Part shown: one piece after another, positions 15,408-23,471 of the stretch
How positions within the stretch are numbered: the first letter of the stretch is position 1
How the letters are laid out: each line of letters begins with the position of its first letter
Assembly (NCBI GenBank): GCA_017541275.1
Contig: JAFXZM010000032.1
Span: 1-49,594, forward strand
DNA: 49,594 nucleotides
Direction of reading: 5' to 3'
From: Oscillospiraceae bacterium
GTDB taxonomy: Bacteria; Bacillota; Clostridia; Oscillospirales; Ruminococcaceae
Notes under the pieces: model-generated
Database searches by the model: none
Seen by the model: only the letters and a program-made list of their open reading frames with translations
What the model was told of the DNA's origin: nothing
Program-made: the position numbers and the translations under genes

Positions 15408-16769
15408 TTATGCTGCATTTTCAAATCCGTATGTCGCGATCAGGCTGTCATATTCTCCGATCGACGCATCGAGCCGCTCCATCACCGCATCGGCCTGATA
15501 GAGCCCGTCCGCATTCTTTTGCAGGCCTGCGAGGCTGATGCCGAATACGGCAGGGGAGACAGCCTGTCCGAGCATGGCTGCGGAGCGGAGCTGCTCCGTG
15601 GTCTGATAAACAAGATCGACCGAAATATACGCTTTGCCGTCCGGCCCGCGCCATTCAGCGAACACGAGCTTGCAGCCGATCGGTGTTTTCTTTTCGATTG
15701 CGTCCGGCGCCTCGTAATCCTCTGCCTGAAGCGCTGCAAGCACACTGCCGACATTGGAATCATGCCCGCAGAGGAAAGTAAAGACGCGGTCTTCGTTATC
15801 GAGCTCGCTCCGGATCTCCTCCAGCAGCGGGTGTGCGACATTCGGTGCGACCAGCGGGGCCGTAAACAGCACATCGCCGTACAGATCCTTGATCTCGCTG
15901 ATCGTTTCCCAGTCCTTGCTGCTGAGCGAATGGTCAAAGGCCGCCTTTTTTTCATCCGGCTCCTCATAGTATTGCAGCACCAGCGCATCACTGATCTGAC
16001 ATGCCGTTTTCAGGGAGCCGCTCACGCCCGGCTCTGCATACTCCTTCAGGATGAACTCCGAATCGTCGGTGCGGAGCGCGGAAACCGAGCCGTCCTTGTA
16101 TGCAGGTGACTGTTCGAGATCAATCACATCGGCAAGCAGCTTGTAATTGTCCTCCAGTCCGGCGATCTTTTCCGCAAACAGTTCATGGATCTGTTCCCGG
16201 ACATCCTGCTCATAATCGTCCGTCAGAAAGGTGAGCTGCGGTGTAAAGACCGGATCCATTTTGTCATATTCCATGTGATATTCGACCTCAGTATTGGCTG
16301 CCGGAAGCAGTCCGGCGGAAAAATAGCGTGCAGTCGCGATTGTGCGCTGCTTGGAGTTGGAATAGATCCGCACAGCGTCCGCATCCGGCTGATAATTTGG
16401 AGGAAAAAGACCCTCCTGCTCCATCCAGACCCGGAAAAACTGTCCCATTTCCGTTTCCAGAACGCCGCCGCGAAGACTGAGCTCGCTGGGCGCGGATGAC
16501 CATGTATGCCATGTGTGGGGCGTGACCTGTCCGAGCAGGGAATCACCGCCGCTGAGCGGAGAACGGATATTGTGCCGGCTCAGAACAACGACCTGTTCCA
16601 GCGTATAGCCTTCATGCGAAAGGCTGCCCTGCGCATGGGAGGCTGCTGCTGAATCCTGCCCGTTCGCGGCAGAATCCTGCCTTCCGCAGCCCGCTGACGA
16701 AAATCCGAGCATACATGCAAGCAGCAGCGCCGCTGTTTTTTTCTGGCTGAGAAATGTCAGATGTATCAT
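15408..16769 (-). CDS. histidine-acid phosphatase lipoprotein, glucose-1-phosphatase (Agp)-like
   Basis: A secreted phosphatase of the histidine acid phosphatase family, about 453 residues. The active-site motif reads SRHNIRSPL, with RHN in place of the usual RHG, exactly as in E. coli Agp (SRHNLRAPL). The proton-donor motif is GHDSNVG. Other Agp-like blocks: RGGVLETEMGQFF, YSNSKQRTIATA, EPGVSGSLK, LQYYEEPD and TPIGCKLVF. The N-terminus is a lipoprotein signal peptide with the likely lipidated Cys in SSAGCG. I prefer the ATG at 16769, which has GAGG about 9 bases upstream, over the in-frame 16787. Known Agp releases phosphate from glucose 1-phosphate and some inositol phosphates; substrate here is inferred. 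An enzyme mostly known from Gram-negative periplasm appears surface-anchored here. Confidence 0.88.
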   Translation of the reverse strand: MIHLTFLSQKKTAALLLACMLGFSSAGCGRQDSAANGQDSAAASHAQGSLSHEGYTLEQVVVLSRHNIRSPLSGGDSLLGQVTPHTWHTWSSAPSELSLRGGVLETEMGQFFRVWMEQEGLFPPNYQPDADAVRIYSNSKQRTIATARYFSAGLLPAANTEVEYHMEYDKMDPVFTPQLTFLTDDYEQDVREQIHELFAEKIAGLEDNYKLLADVIDLEQSPAYKDGSVSALRTDDSEFILKEYAEPGVSGSLKTACQISDALVLQYYEEPDEKKAAFDHSLSSKDWETISEIKDLYGDVLFTAPLVAPNVAHPLLEEIRSELDNEDRVFTFLCGHDSNVGSVLAALQAEDYEAPDAIEKKTPIGCKLVFAEWRGPDGKAYISVDLVYQTTEQLRSAAMLGQAVSPAVFGISLAGLQKNADGLYQADAVMERLDASIGEYDSLIATYGFENAA

Positions 16770-16808
16770 TTCAAATACCTCAATCATAAAAGCTGATTCA
16801 GCGTTCCC

Positions 16809-17186
16809 TTAGCGATCCGAAGCGTCAAATGCCCCGGCGAGATATTCGATATGCTGCACAAACTGTCCGGAATACTCGACCTCTGCGACATCGAAGCGCG
16901 GCTGAAGATCGCAGGGATATTTCAGCAGATACTGCTCTGCTGTCCGGATAATGTGCATCTGCTTCTGCGGCGTGACCGCTGCCGCCCCGGACTGCAATGC
17001 GCCGGGTCTGCGGGTTTTGACCTCGACAAACAGCAGGGCTTGTCCGTGCTTTGCGATAATGTCGATCTCCCCGCCGCGGACGGTAAAATTCCGCCGGAGA
17101 ATCTCTGCGCCCTGCCGTTCGAGATAAGCGCAGACGGCATCCTCTCCGAGATTGCCGGTTCTGCGTTTATTCGCTGTGCCGCTCAT
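16809..17186 (-). CDS. yraN: YraN/UPF0102 family putative endonuclease
   Basis: A 125-residue protein with the UPF0102 fold related to Holliday-junction resolvases. Visible signatures: GNLGEDAVCAYLERQG, RNFTVRGGEIDIIAKHG (catalytic-type Glu and Asp), and LLFVEVKTRR (the ExK). Its biochemical role is still poorly defined. It overlaps the end of rnhB by 20 bases and has no strong ribosome site of its own, which fits translational coupling. The rnhB-yraN order after rbgA is a common Firmicutes cluster. Confidence 0.92.
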   Translation of the reverse strand: MSGTANKRRTGNLGEDAVCAYLERQGAEILRRNFTVRGGEIDIIAKHGQALLFVEVKTRRPGALQSGAAAVTPQKQMHIIRTAEQYLLKYPCDLQPRFDVAEVEYSGQFVQHIEYLAGAFDASDR

Positions 17187-17799
17187 AAAACTTTTTCAGA
17201 AAGGACGGCCGGTGTGCGGGACAGAGCCCGTACTGTTCGATGGCCGCATAATGCGCCTTGGTGCCGTAGCCCTTATGCGCTGCAAAGCCGTACTGCGGGT
17301 ACAGCTCATCGAGCTCGCGCAGCGCGGCATCTCTGGCCGTTTTTGCGAGAACGGATGCCGCTGCGATACTGGCCGATCTCGCATCGCCGTGAATGAGCGT
17401 GCCGACCGGTACGGGCAGCTCCGGCGGCTGATTGCCGTCGGTGAGGGCATAGTCCGGCTGAATATCCAGCCCCTCGACAGCTCTGCGCATGGCGAGCAGC
17501 GCCGCCTGCAAAATATTGAGCTGCTCGATCTCCGCGACCGTTGCACGGGCGATGCACCATGCCTGCGCCTTTTCTTTGATGACAGGAGCAAGCTCCTCCC
17601 TGCGGGCTTCGGAGAGCTTTTTGCTGTCGTTCAGCCCCGGAATCACGGTGTCCGGCTTCAGAATGACCGCTGCAGCATAGACATCGCCGGCAAGCGGCCC
17701 TCTGCCTGCCTCATCGACACCGCAGAACAGCGGAAAGTGCGTCCGCACCTCCGCATCAAAATCAAACAATTCCTGATATACCTTTAATGCACGCGGCAT
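17167..17799 (-). CDS. rnhB: ribonuclease HII
   Basis: RNase HII removes ribonucleotides and RNA from RNA-DNA hybrids. The protein of 210 residues starts MPRALK; I chose ATG at 17799 because AAAGGAGG lies 8 bases upstream (the in-frame 17829 has no such site). Catalytic residues are visible in CGVDEAGRGPLAGDV (Asp, Glu), LNDSKKLSEARRE, and a later LIHGDARSASIAAASVLAKTARD section followed by YGFAAHKGYGTKAHYAAI. The length matches the family. It sits between rbgA and yraN. Confidence 0.97.
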   Translation of the reverse strand: MPRALKVYQELFDFDAEVRTHFPLFCGVDEAGRGPLAGDVYAAAVILKPDTVIPGLNDSKKLSEARREELAPVIKEKAQAWCIARATVAEIEQLNILQAALLAMRRAVEGLDIQPDYALTDGNQPPELPVPVGTLIHGDARSASIAAASVLAKTARDAALRELDELYPQYGFAAHKGYGTKAHYAAIEQYGLCPAHRPSFLKKFYERHSE

Positions 17800-17874
17800 C
17801 GGAATGCGCCTCCTTTCGGCATGCAGCATCAGTTCGCATTCTCCGGCCGCAAGGATACCGCAGATATCGCCGCG

Positions 17875-18735
17875 TCAGAACGGCTTTTCCAGCGATATCC
17901 GCCCCAATTTTGCACCGCGGAACTCATCCAGCAGTGTGATTGCGGCCCGCTCGGTATTCGGCACACCGCCCGAAAGCAGCATGCCCCGGTTTTTTGCCAT
18001 TTGTTCGAGCAGCTCATAGCCCGCGCCCTCTGTCTCCGGCGCGATCTTATACCGGTCGGCAAGAGCCTGTGGGTAGCGCTCATGCAGCAGCGTCATCAGT
18101 CTTGCCGCAAGTGCTTCTTTATCAAGGATATCGTCACGGACGGCTCCGGTCATAGCCAGCCGCACCGCGACGTCCTGATCGTCGAGCTTCGGCCAGAGCA
18201 CGCCCGGTGTATCGAGCAGCTCCACGCCGTCTGTTGTTTTAATCCACTGCTGTGTGCGCGTGACGCCGGCTCTGTCCTCTGCTTTTGCGCGTTTTCCGCC
18301 GGCGAGCCGGTTGATGAGCGAGGATTTCCCGACATTGGGGATGCCGAGGATCATGACGCGGATCGGCCGGCCCTTCATGCCCTTGGCCGCATACTGTGCA
18401 AGCCGTTCCTTCAGCAGCGTGCGCAGTGCGGGTGCAAACTGCTTCACACCCTTGCCGGCCTTGGAATCCGCCGTAATCACGGCACAGCCGGTTTTCTGGA
18501 AATACTGCATCCACTGCTGCGTGACGGCGGGGTCTGCGATATCCGCTTTATTGAGAATGATAAGGCGCGGCTTTTTGCCGGTGAGCTTTGCAAGCTCCGG
18601 ATTCCGGCTGCTCAGCGGGAGCCTTGCATCCAGCAGCTCTGCGGCGGCATCGACCAGCGGCAGACTTTTCGCGATCATACGGCGGGTTTTGGCCATATGA
18701 CCGGGAAACCACTGGATATCCTTCATGTCTTCCAT
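17875..18735 (-). CDS. rbgA: ribosome biogenesis GTPase RbgA (YlqF)
   Basis: RbgA helps late 50S subunit assembly. The protein shows the circularly permuted GTPase order: G4 NKADIAD comes first (about 65), then G1 GIPNVGKSSLINRL (about 140), a Thr-containing AGVTRTQQW (G2) and G3 DTPGVLWP. The N-terminus DIQWFPGHMAKTRR is the family signature. The C-terminal ANTAR-like helical part ends in LGRISLEKPF. I chose ATG at 18735; GTG at 18750 and ATG at 18726 are also in frame and none has an ideal ribosome site. It lies 46 bases after the first lepB. Confidence 0.96.
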   Translation of the reverse strand: MEDMKDIQWFPGHMAKTRRMIAKSLPLVDAAAELLDARLPLSSRNPELAKLTGKKPRLIILNKADIADPAVTQQWMQYFQKTGCAVITADSKAGKGVKQFAPALRTLLKERLAQYAAKGMKGRPIRVMILGIPNVGKSSLINRLAGGKRAKAEDRAGVTRTQQWIKTTDGVELLDTPGVLWPKLDDQDVAVRLAMTGAVRDDILDKEALAARLMTLLHERYPQALADRYKIAPETEGAGYELLEQMAKNRGMLLSGGVPNTERAAITLLDEFRGAKLGRISLEKPF

Positions 18736-18780
18736 TGTGTTCCGATTCACTCCCTGTCTGCCTGAGCATGCGGTGCTGAC

Positions 18781-19728
18781 TTAATCAACGCCGCCGAACT
18801 TTGAAAACGGTGCAATGCGCAGAACGACCCTGCCGATGATATTCTGCTCCGGGATCAGACCGACCTCCGGATTGCGGCTGTCCTTGGAGACCGAGCGGTG
18901 GTCGCCCAGCACAAAAACATAGCCCTCCGGCACGGTCAGCGGATAATTGAGCGCGCCGTCATCGCGGGTTGTCGGGTCTGCGATATACGGCTCATCCAGC
19001 AGCTTTCCGTCTACGTAGACATTGCCCATTGCGGTATCAATATTCACGACCTGACCGCTCTTGGCGATCAGACGCTTGACGATATCCTTTTCGGAGCCGT
19101 CCGGCTCAATGCCGCGGCTCTTATAGACCTCGCCGTTCTGATCGAGCATATAGCCGCCGTCATTCCGGATAATCAGAATATCGCCGGGGTCATAGTCATG
19201 CGACCAGCGCGACACCAGCAGGCGGTCATCCTCCTTCAGTGTCGGCTCCATGGAAGTGCCCTCGACATTGGCGATTGTCAGCAAAAACGTGAACACCAGC
19301 ATGACCACAAATACCGAGGTCAGCACGGACTCGACCAGATCGAGCACATCGCAGAAAAAGGCCTTTACGCCGGAGCTGTTTTCGCTGTCGGCTGTATCCT
19401 CCTTCTCCGGTGCATCCTGTCCGGACGGCTTTTCCGCATCCGGCGATTCCTCCGCTGCCGAAGAATTCTCTGTCTCCGGCGCGCTATTCACCGGCTGTGC
19501 AGGATTGTCCTCCGGAATGTGCGCATCGGAATCCTCGTCGGACTGCCTGCTCTGTGCAGTCTCCGCAAGAATCTGCTCCAGACGCGCATCGGCCTCCGTA
19601 TCAGGCTGCTGCTCTGCACGATCGGTGTTTTCCGCCTGTGCATCGGATGCGGCAGCTTCGGTCAGTTCTGCCTGTTCAGCTTCCGCAGCCTCCGTTTCGG
19701 GGGCTGTCTGTTCAGAATGCTCTGCCAT
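18781..19728 (-). CDS. lepB: signal peptidase I with a long acidic cytoplasmic extension
   Basis: Type I signal peptidase that cleaves signal peptides at the outer membrane face. Residues 1-120 are a low-complexity tail rich in Glu, Asp, Ala and Ser, with no homology I recognise. One membrane helix follows (about 133-153, VLTSVFVVMLVFTFLL). The catalytic Ser lies in GTSMEPTL, the catalytic Lys in VKRLIAKSG, and the SPase box GDHRSVSKDSRNPEVG is near the end. At 315 residues it is well over the usual 170-220; the excess is all N-terminal. It lies 36 bases after a second lepB. The tail is on the cytoplasmic side by topology, so it cannot reach substrates directly. Confidence 0.95.
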   Translation of the reverse strand: MAEHSEQTAPETEAAEAEQAELTEAAASDAQAENTDRAEQQPDTEADARLEQILAETAQSRQSDEDSDAHIPEDNPAQPVNSAPETENSSAAEESPDAEKPSGQDAPEKEDTADSENSSGVKAFFCDVLDLVESVLTSVFVVMLVFTFLLTIANVEGTSMEPTLKEDDRLLVSRWSHDYDPGDILIIRNDGGYMLDQNGEVYKSRGIEPDGSEKDIVKRLIAKSGQVVNIDTAMGNVYVDGKLLDEPYIADPTTRDDGALNYPLTVPEGYVFVLGDHRSVSKDSRNPEVGLIPEQNIIGRVVLRIAPFSKFGGVD

Positions 19729-19764
19729 GCGGCATCCCTCCCTTATTCCGTATCAAATAATATT

Positions 19765-20412
19765 TCACCAAAGGATTGCGAAGCGGTCAAGCCATGAATC
19801 ACAGTGCTCCGCTTCTCTTCCGTACCGCAGAACTGCTATGCCGAGCACTTCATCCTCCGGAATCAGCCCGACTGCGGGACTGCGGCTGTCCGTGCTGCCC
19901 AGACGATTGTCGCCCATCACGAACAGAAAACCCTCCGGCACGCGGAACGGATACGTGAATGCACCGTCATTGCGTGTCGTGAGCGCTTTGATATAGTCCT
20001 CCTGAAGCTGAACGCCGTCCACGGCGACAGCTCCGGTCTCAAAATCAATATTGATCTCCTGACCGCCCTTTGCGATCAGCCGCTTGACCAGCACGATATT
20101 CAGACCGTCGGTGTCATATAAATCGGTCTCGGCATCATCTGCGAACAGTGCGCTGCCGTGATTGTCGATCACAATGATATCGCCGTTATCGGGCTTTGCC
20201 AGTGCGGTCAGAATCAAGAGCTGATCCTCATTGTACAGTGTCGGTTCCATAGATGAGCCGTCAACCGTGACCGGCCGGAGCAGGTAGGTAAAGGTCAGCA
20301 GAAACACAAAAATCGTGACGAGCGCTGCTTCTGCAACATCGAGCAGATCGCCGAAAAATGCAGCACCCTCATTGGGCTTTTTCTTTGCGGCAGCCCCGGC
20401 TTGTTCTTCCAT
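19765..20412 (-). CDS. lepB: signal peptidase I
   Basis: A 215-residue type I signal peptidase of normal size. A short cytoplasmic N-terminus (about 30 residues with a KKK cluster) precedes the membrane helix (ALVTIFVFLLTFTYLL). The catalytic Ser lies in GSSMEPTLYNEDQ, the Lys in VKRLIAKGGQ, and the terminal box is GDNRLGSTDSRSPAVG. It is the first gene after the terminator of rplS and is followed by the tailed paralogue. The two enzymes differ in the substrate-binding linker regions, so they may prefer different preproteins; that is inference. Confidence 0.96.
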   Translation of the reverse strand: MEEQAGAAAKKKPNEGAAFFGDLLDVAEAALVTIFVFLLTFTYLLRPVTVDGSSMEPTLYNEDQLLILTALAKPDNGDIIVIDNHGSALFADDAETDLYDTDGLNIVLVKRLIAKGGQEINIDFETGAVAVDGVQLQEDYIKALTTRNDGAFTYPFRVPEGFLFVMGDNRLGSTDSRSPAVGLIPEDEVLGIAVLRYGREAEHCDSWLDRFAILW

Positions 20413-20462
20413 AAGTGATCCCCTTTTCCGCCGGAAGGCGGTTCATTCAGCAGAGAATAACA

Positions 20463-20489
20463 AAAGGGGGACTGCGCCAGTCCCCCTTT
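20463..20489 (-). terminator. terminator after rplS
   Basis: An 11-bp stem (aaagggggact/agtccccctttc) 14 bases after the rplS stop. On the minus strand it is followed by tgttattctctg, a modest T tail, so partial read-through into the lepB genes is likely; no other strong promoter is visible for them. Confidence 0.75.
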
Positions 20490-20502
20490 CGCTTGTTTGC
20501 AA

Positions 20503-20847
20503 TCAACGAACCAGTCCCTTGACCTTTGCCGCTTTTCCGACTCTGCCGCGCAGATAGTAGAGCTTTGCTCTGCGCACAACGCCTTTGCGGACGATCTCGA
20601 CCTTGTCAACAGCCGGGGAATGAACCGGGAACACACGCTCGATGCCGACACCGTGCGCAACTCTGCGGACGGTAAAGGTCTCGCTGATGCCGCCGTGCTT
20701 TTTGGCAATGACGGTGCCCTCGAAGACCTGAATACGGCTCTTTTCGCCTTCCTGAATGCGGACATGCACCTTAATGGTGTCGCCGACATTGATCTCCGGC
20801 ACGTTTTCCTTCATGCTGGACTTGCTGATTTGCTCCAGTGCGTTCAT
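20503..20847 (-). CDS. rplS: 50S ribosomal protein L19
   Basis: L19 lies at the 30S-50S interface. The 114-residue protein has normal length and typical blocks: [54 protein letters not shown] and [16 protein letters not shown]. The start has AAGGAGG 8 bases upstream. Here rplS stands apart from rimM-trmD (39646-40865), with which it is usually grouped. It has its own promoter and a leader of about 230 bases (see regulatory entries). Confidence 0.98.
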   Translation of the reverse strand: MNALEQISKSSMKENVPEINVGDTIKVHVRIQEGEKSRIQVFEGTVIAKKHGGISETFTVRRVAHGVGIERVFPVHSPAVDKVEIVRKGVVRRAKLYYLRGRVGKAAKVKGLVR

Positions 20848-21076
20848 TTGAGAATTCCTCCTTGAATTGTTTACGGATGTTCATACATCGCCCTGCGGCA
20901 AAAGCCGTTCGCGGGAATTCCCCTCATCTATTTTACAGATATAGAGCGCAGGAGGGGCATATGCAGCGGACCACCCATGTGTCAGAATGTGTTGCAGATC
21001 ACAGAAAACACGCGGTTTTGCGCATCTGCTTGGCATCTTGACCTCGCCTGTCAAGTACAGGCGGATATTCAAATGC
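20848..21076 (-). promoter_or_regulatory. long structured leader of rplS
   Basis: About 230 transcribed bases precede the L19 start. Near its 5' end two mutually exclusive hairpins overlap: cgcctgt/acaggcg (21045-21063) and cttgac/gtcaag (21037-21055). A small reading frame of 51 codons starts at ATG 21036-21034 area just after GAGG and ends near the L19 ribosome site, but its sequence is unlike any family I know. The arrangement looks like an autoregulatory or attenuating leader; it does not match a leader motif I can name. Confidence 0.5.
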
Positions 21077-21082
21077 TGTACT

Positions 21083-21111
21083 ATTATATCACATTTCGCC
21101 GCAAAATGCAA
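21083..21111 (-). promoter_or_regulatory. SigA-type promoter of rplS
   Basis: On the minus strand TTGCAT (21106-21111) and a perfect TATAAT (21083-21088) with a 17-base spacer. Transcription would start near 21076. Confidence 0.75.
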
Positions 21112-21177
21112 GCCTTCTGCCGAAAAAAATTCCGTTCCTCCGCACATGATTTTTGGTCAAAAAGGGGAGTAAAAGGA

Positions 21178-21206
21178 TCAGCCCCCGCTTCAGGGGCGGG
21201 GGCTGA
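21178..21206 (-). terminator. terminator after the endolysin gene
   Basis: A GC-rich stem tcagcccccgc/gcgggggctga with a short loop lies directly after the stop of the GH25 gene. On the minus strand it is followed by tccttttactcccctttttg, a T-rich tail. Confidence 0.8.
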
Positions 21207-21211
21207 TGCCG

Positions 21212-21901
21212 TCAGGTAACGGCGGTCAGGGTTCCGGCATAGCGTTTGCCGTTTACGGACATTTCCACATCGACCGTATCCGGCTCTGCGGGCTGATCGA
21301 AGCCGTTGAGGCCTTTTTCGCGGATGAGTGCCGGATAATCCACGTAGGAGTAATCGAGGTCGCAGTCGCCGCTCACGCCGTCCGCATGCCCGACGGCATA
21401 CTGCCAGATGCCGTACTGTCCCGGATAGGGAGACTGCTGCACGCCCCAGTGCGCGAGCCAGATCGCATAGCGTTTGCGAATGCTCTCGTCGGTATACTGC
21501 GTCAGGCTGCTGTAGGAGCCGTAAAGCCCGACCCAGTAGCCGGCCGCCTCGACCCGTTCGAGAAAGGCGCGGATGATTGCAGAAACCTTTTCGCGGCCGA
21601 GCGCAAACTGCTTCTGCTCCTCGACATCGTAATAAACGGGATATTCAAACTGCTTGCCCTTGATGACGGCAAGGCAGGCATCGGCCTCCTGTCTTGCCTC
21701 CTCCGGTGTCATTGCATAGCTGTACCAATAGGTGCCGACGGGAATCCCGCGGGATTTTGCGCCGGCATAATGGCGCTCGAACATGGTGTCCTTCTGCTTT
21801 GCGTATCGTCCGTAGCCTGCACGGATGATTGCAAACTCTGCCGTGACCTTCTGCCAGTCGATCTGTGTCTGGCAGTACGAGATATCAATGCCTTTTTTCA
21901 T
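21212..21901 (-). CDS. GH25 lysozyme (phage-type endolysin)
   Basis: A 229-residue muramidase of glycoside hydrolase family 25. Residues 1-190 form the barrel: KKGIDISYCQTQIDW with the DxS motif, VYYDVEE with the catalytic Asp/Glu pair near 95-98, and late DLDYSYVDYPA. A C-terminal tail of about 30 residues (DVEMSVNGKRYAGTL) resembles short tails on prophage lysins. There is no signal peptide, so export depends on the holin. The start overlaps the holin stop by 17 bases with GGGAGG 10 bases upstream. It is the last gene of a five-gene phage-derived cassette. Confidence 0.93.
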   Translation of the reverse strand: MKKGIDISYCQTQIDWQKVTAEFAIIRAGYGRYAKQKDTMFERHYAGAKSRGIPVGTYWYSYAMTPEEARQEADACLAVIKGKQFEYPVYYDVEEQKQFALGREKVSAIIRAFLERVEAAGYWVGLYGSYSSLTQYTDESIRKRYAIWLAHWGVQQSPYPGQYGIWQYAVGHADGVSGDCDLDYSYVDYPALIREKGLNGFDQPAEPDTVDVEMSVNGKRYAGTLTAVT

Positions 21902-22298
21902 GATCGGTGTCCTCCCTGTCTTTTTGTTCCGTTTCTCTGAAGCTGCGGAGCTTGCGGATCAGACCGCGCACCCACACAGCATCCGGCGAGATCTCGCCGT
22001 AATTTTCAAGAATGGAGATCAGTTCCATTACCGTAATATATGCGAACACCAGACCGGATGTGACGGTTCCGGAGAGCTCTGCGGGGAGCGCCGTGCTGCC
22101 GTACTGTCCGAGCTTGGCGATTCCGGCCTCCAGCCCGCAGGCGGCAGTCATGACAATTATTTCGCAGAGCTTGTTCAGGCCGCCCTTTCGCATGGTGCGG
22201 CTGCTGAGGTCATGCCGGAGGCAGGCCTTGATGAGTCCCGTAAGGAAATCGGCGAAGGCAAGGCCGATGACCGTGCAGAGCATAATCAGATACCGCAT
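21885..22298 (-). CDS. phage holin (phage_holin_4/TcdE-like)
   Basis: A 137-residue membrane protein of the toxin-secretion/phage-lysis holin family. Hydrophobic helices appear at about 2-22 (YLIMLCTVIGLAFADFLTG), 42-62 (KLCEIIVMTAACGLEAG) and 77-97 (SGTVTSGLVFAYITVMELI), followed by a charged C-terminus. The typical ADFLTGLIKA and RKGGLNK blocks are present. I chose ATG at 22298 since GAGGG lies 8 bases upstream; the longer frame is not supported. It lies directly before the endolysin, the normal lysis order. Confidence 0.9.
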   Translation of the reverse strand: MRYLIMLCTVIGLAFADFLTGLIKACLRHDLSSRTMRKGGLNKLCEIIVMTAACGLEAGIAKLGQYGSTALPAELSGTVTSGLVFAYITVMELISILENYGEISPDAVWVRGLIRKLRSFRETEQKDREDTDHEKRH

Positions 22299-22308
22299 AT
22301 CGGCACCC

Positions 22309-22989
22309 TCACTCATCAAGCAGTGCGACATGGAACATGCAGCCGTAGTGGCTGCCGCCGATGATCTGCTCGCCGGTATCATAGAACTGTGCGACAGTGC
22401 GGATAAATGCGGATGTGAAGCAGTCGGTGCTGCCGTAGGCGCCTGCAACGGGAATTTTAGTAAGGATTGTTCTGTCTGCGTCGCTTGCAAAGCTGGTTTT
22501 GATGTGGTAGCCTGAGTAAAAGATGCGCAGGCTCGTATTGTCATGCAGACTGGTCGGATAAATCGTACAATCCTGCTGGAAATTCGACTGGCTCATATTG
22601 GACGGTATCAGGAACAGGAAGGAACCGGTCGTACCGCCGGATGTTTTCGCGATGACAAACACCGTTTTGCTGCCTGACACCGAAACACTTACGAAACAGA
22701 TGCCGCCTGCACAGCGCATAATATTATCAATTTTGACAAGGCCGAACTGCCGGCTTGCCGGTGCCTCTGTGCCGTCAGCGAAATAGGGCGTGATCCGTAC
22801 CTGCCCGCTGCTGTTCACGCCGAACCGGAACAGATCAATGCCGTTCTGCGTGCAGATGATGCCGTCCGGCTCTGATGTCGCTTCATCATAGTGATATTCG
22901 ACCGTATCAAACAGCCCGGTTTCGGCTGCGGGCTGAAGAAATGCGAGCATTTCCGCAAGTGTGCCCGGAATTGTATTGGGAATAAACAT
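22309..22989 (-). CDS. hypothetical phage virion-associated protein
   Basis: A 226-residue protein I cannot assign to a named family. It has no signal peptide or membrane helix; the middle is rich in Gly, Ser and Thr and in short beta-type segments, as in tail-tip or fibre proteins. The C-terminal part ends GGSHYGCMFHVALLDE. The start overlaps the stop of the preceding tail-type gene (TAATG) with GGAGG upstream, and the stop is 11 bases before the holin. Position between tail-type genes and lysis genes is the only functional hint. Confidence 0.6.
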   Translation of the reverse strand: MFIPNTIPGTLAEMLAFLQPAAETGLFDTVEYHYDEATSEPDGIICTQNGIDLFRFGVNSSGQVRITPYFADGTEAPASRQFGLVKIDNIMRCAGGICFVSVSVSGSKTVFVIAKTSGGTTGSFLFLIPSNMSQSNFQQDCTIYPTSLHDNTSLRIFYSGYHIKTSFASDADRTILTKIPVAGAYGSTDCFTSAFIRTVAQFYDTGEQIIGGSHYGCMFHVALLDE

Positions 22990-23471
22990 TATGAAACCTC
23001 CTCTGCGATCGCAATGAGATCATCGGAAACATAACCTGCCGAAACGGCCTTTGTCTCGGTGCAGGAATACGCAAACGGTTCGCCGGTTTCCAGCTTTGAG
23101 AGATAATCCAGAAGCTGCGCATAGACATCCGGCTGCGGGTCGGGATGCAGCGGTGCGCTGTCTGCAATGCAGCAGACGCAGGGGATGCGGATGGGCGTTG
23201 TGGTGCGGATATCACCCGCATAGACGCCGACCGTGATCTCCGGCGTATCGTAGACAGCCGGCAGCGGTGCAGTATCGCCCTCAAACAGAATATCGGTATA
23301 CAGCGGAAGACCGCCGCTGTATCGGATGACACGCATCGTTTTGAGGGGCAGCGCATCCCATTCCGCATCGAACAGAAAGCGGACGGTATCGCCGCTGTTG
23401 CCGCAGACAATCTGCGGACTTGCGATGATTTTTGCGATTCGATTTGTGATGCTGACAAGATATTCAGCCAT
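22989..23471 (-). CDS. phage tail/baseplate-type protein (BppU N-terminal-like)
   Basis: A 160-residue protein with the pattern found in many clostridial prophage tail genes: QIVCGNSGDTVRFLFDAEWD, MRVIRYSGG, DILFEGDTAPLPAVYD, VGVYAGDIRTTTPIRIPC and PDVYAQLLDYLSKLE. I recognise this as the N-terminal domain style of baseplate upper proteins, which anchors receptor-binding parts. It is clearly paralogous to the gene before it. The start overlaps that gene by 8 bases. No receptor-binding C-terminal domain is present, so it would be a short version. Confidence 0.75.
   Translation of the reverse strand: MAEYLVSITNRIAKIIASPQIVCGNSGDTVRFLFDAEWDALPLKTMRVIRYSGGLPLYTDILFEGDTAPLPAVYDTPEITVGVYAGDIRTTTPIRIPCVCCIADSAPLHPDPQPDVYAQLLDYLSKLETGEPFAYSCTETKAVSAGYVSDDLIAIAEEVS

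Noticed and set aside
20881-21147. 88-codon minus-strand gene upstream of rplS
   Set aside because: Its N-terminal part covers the rplS promoter; only the shorter internal frame could be transcribed, and it matches no family, so I treat the stretch as leader.
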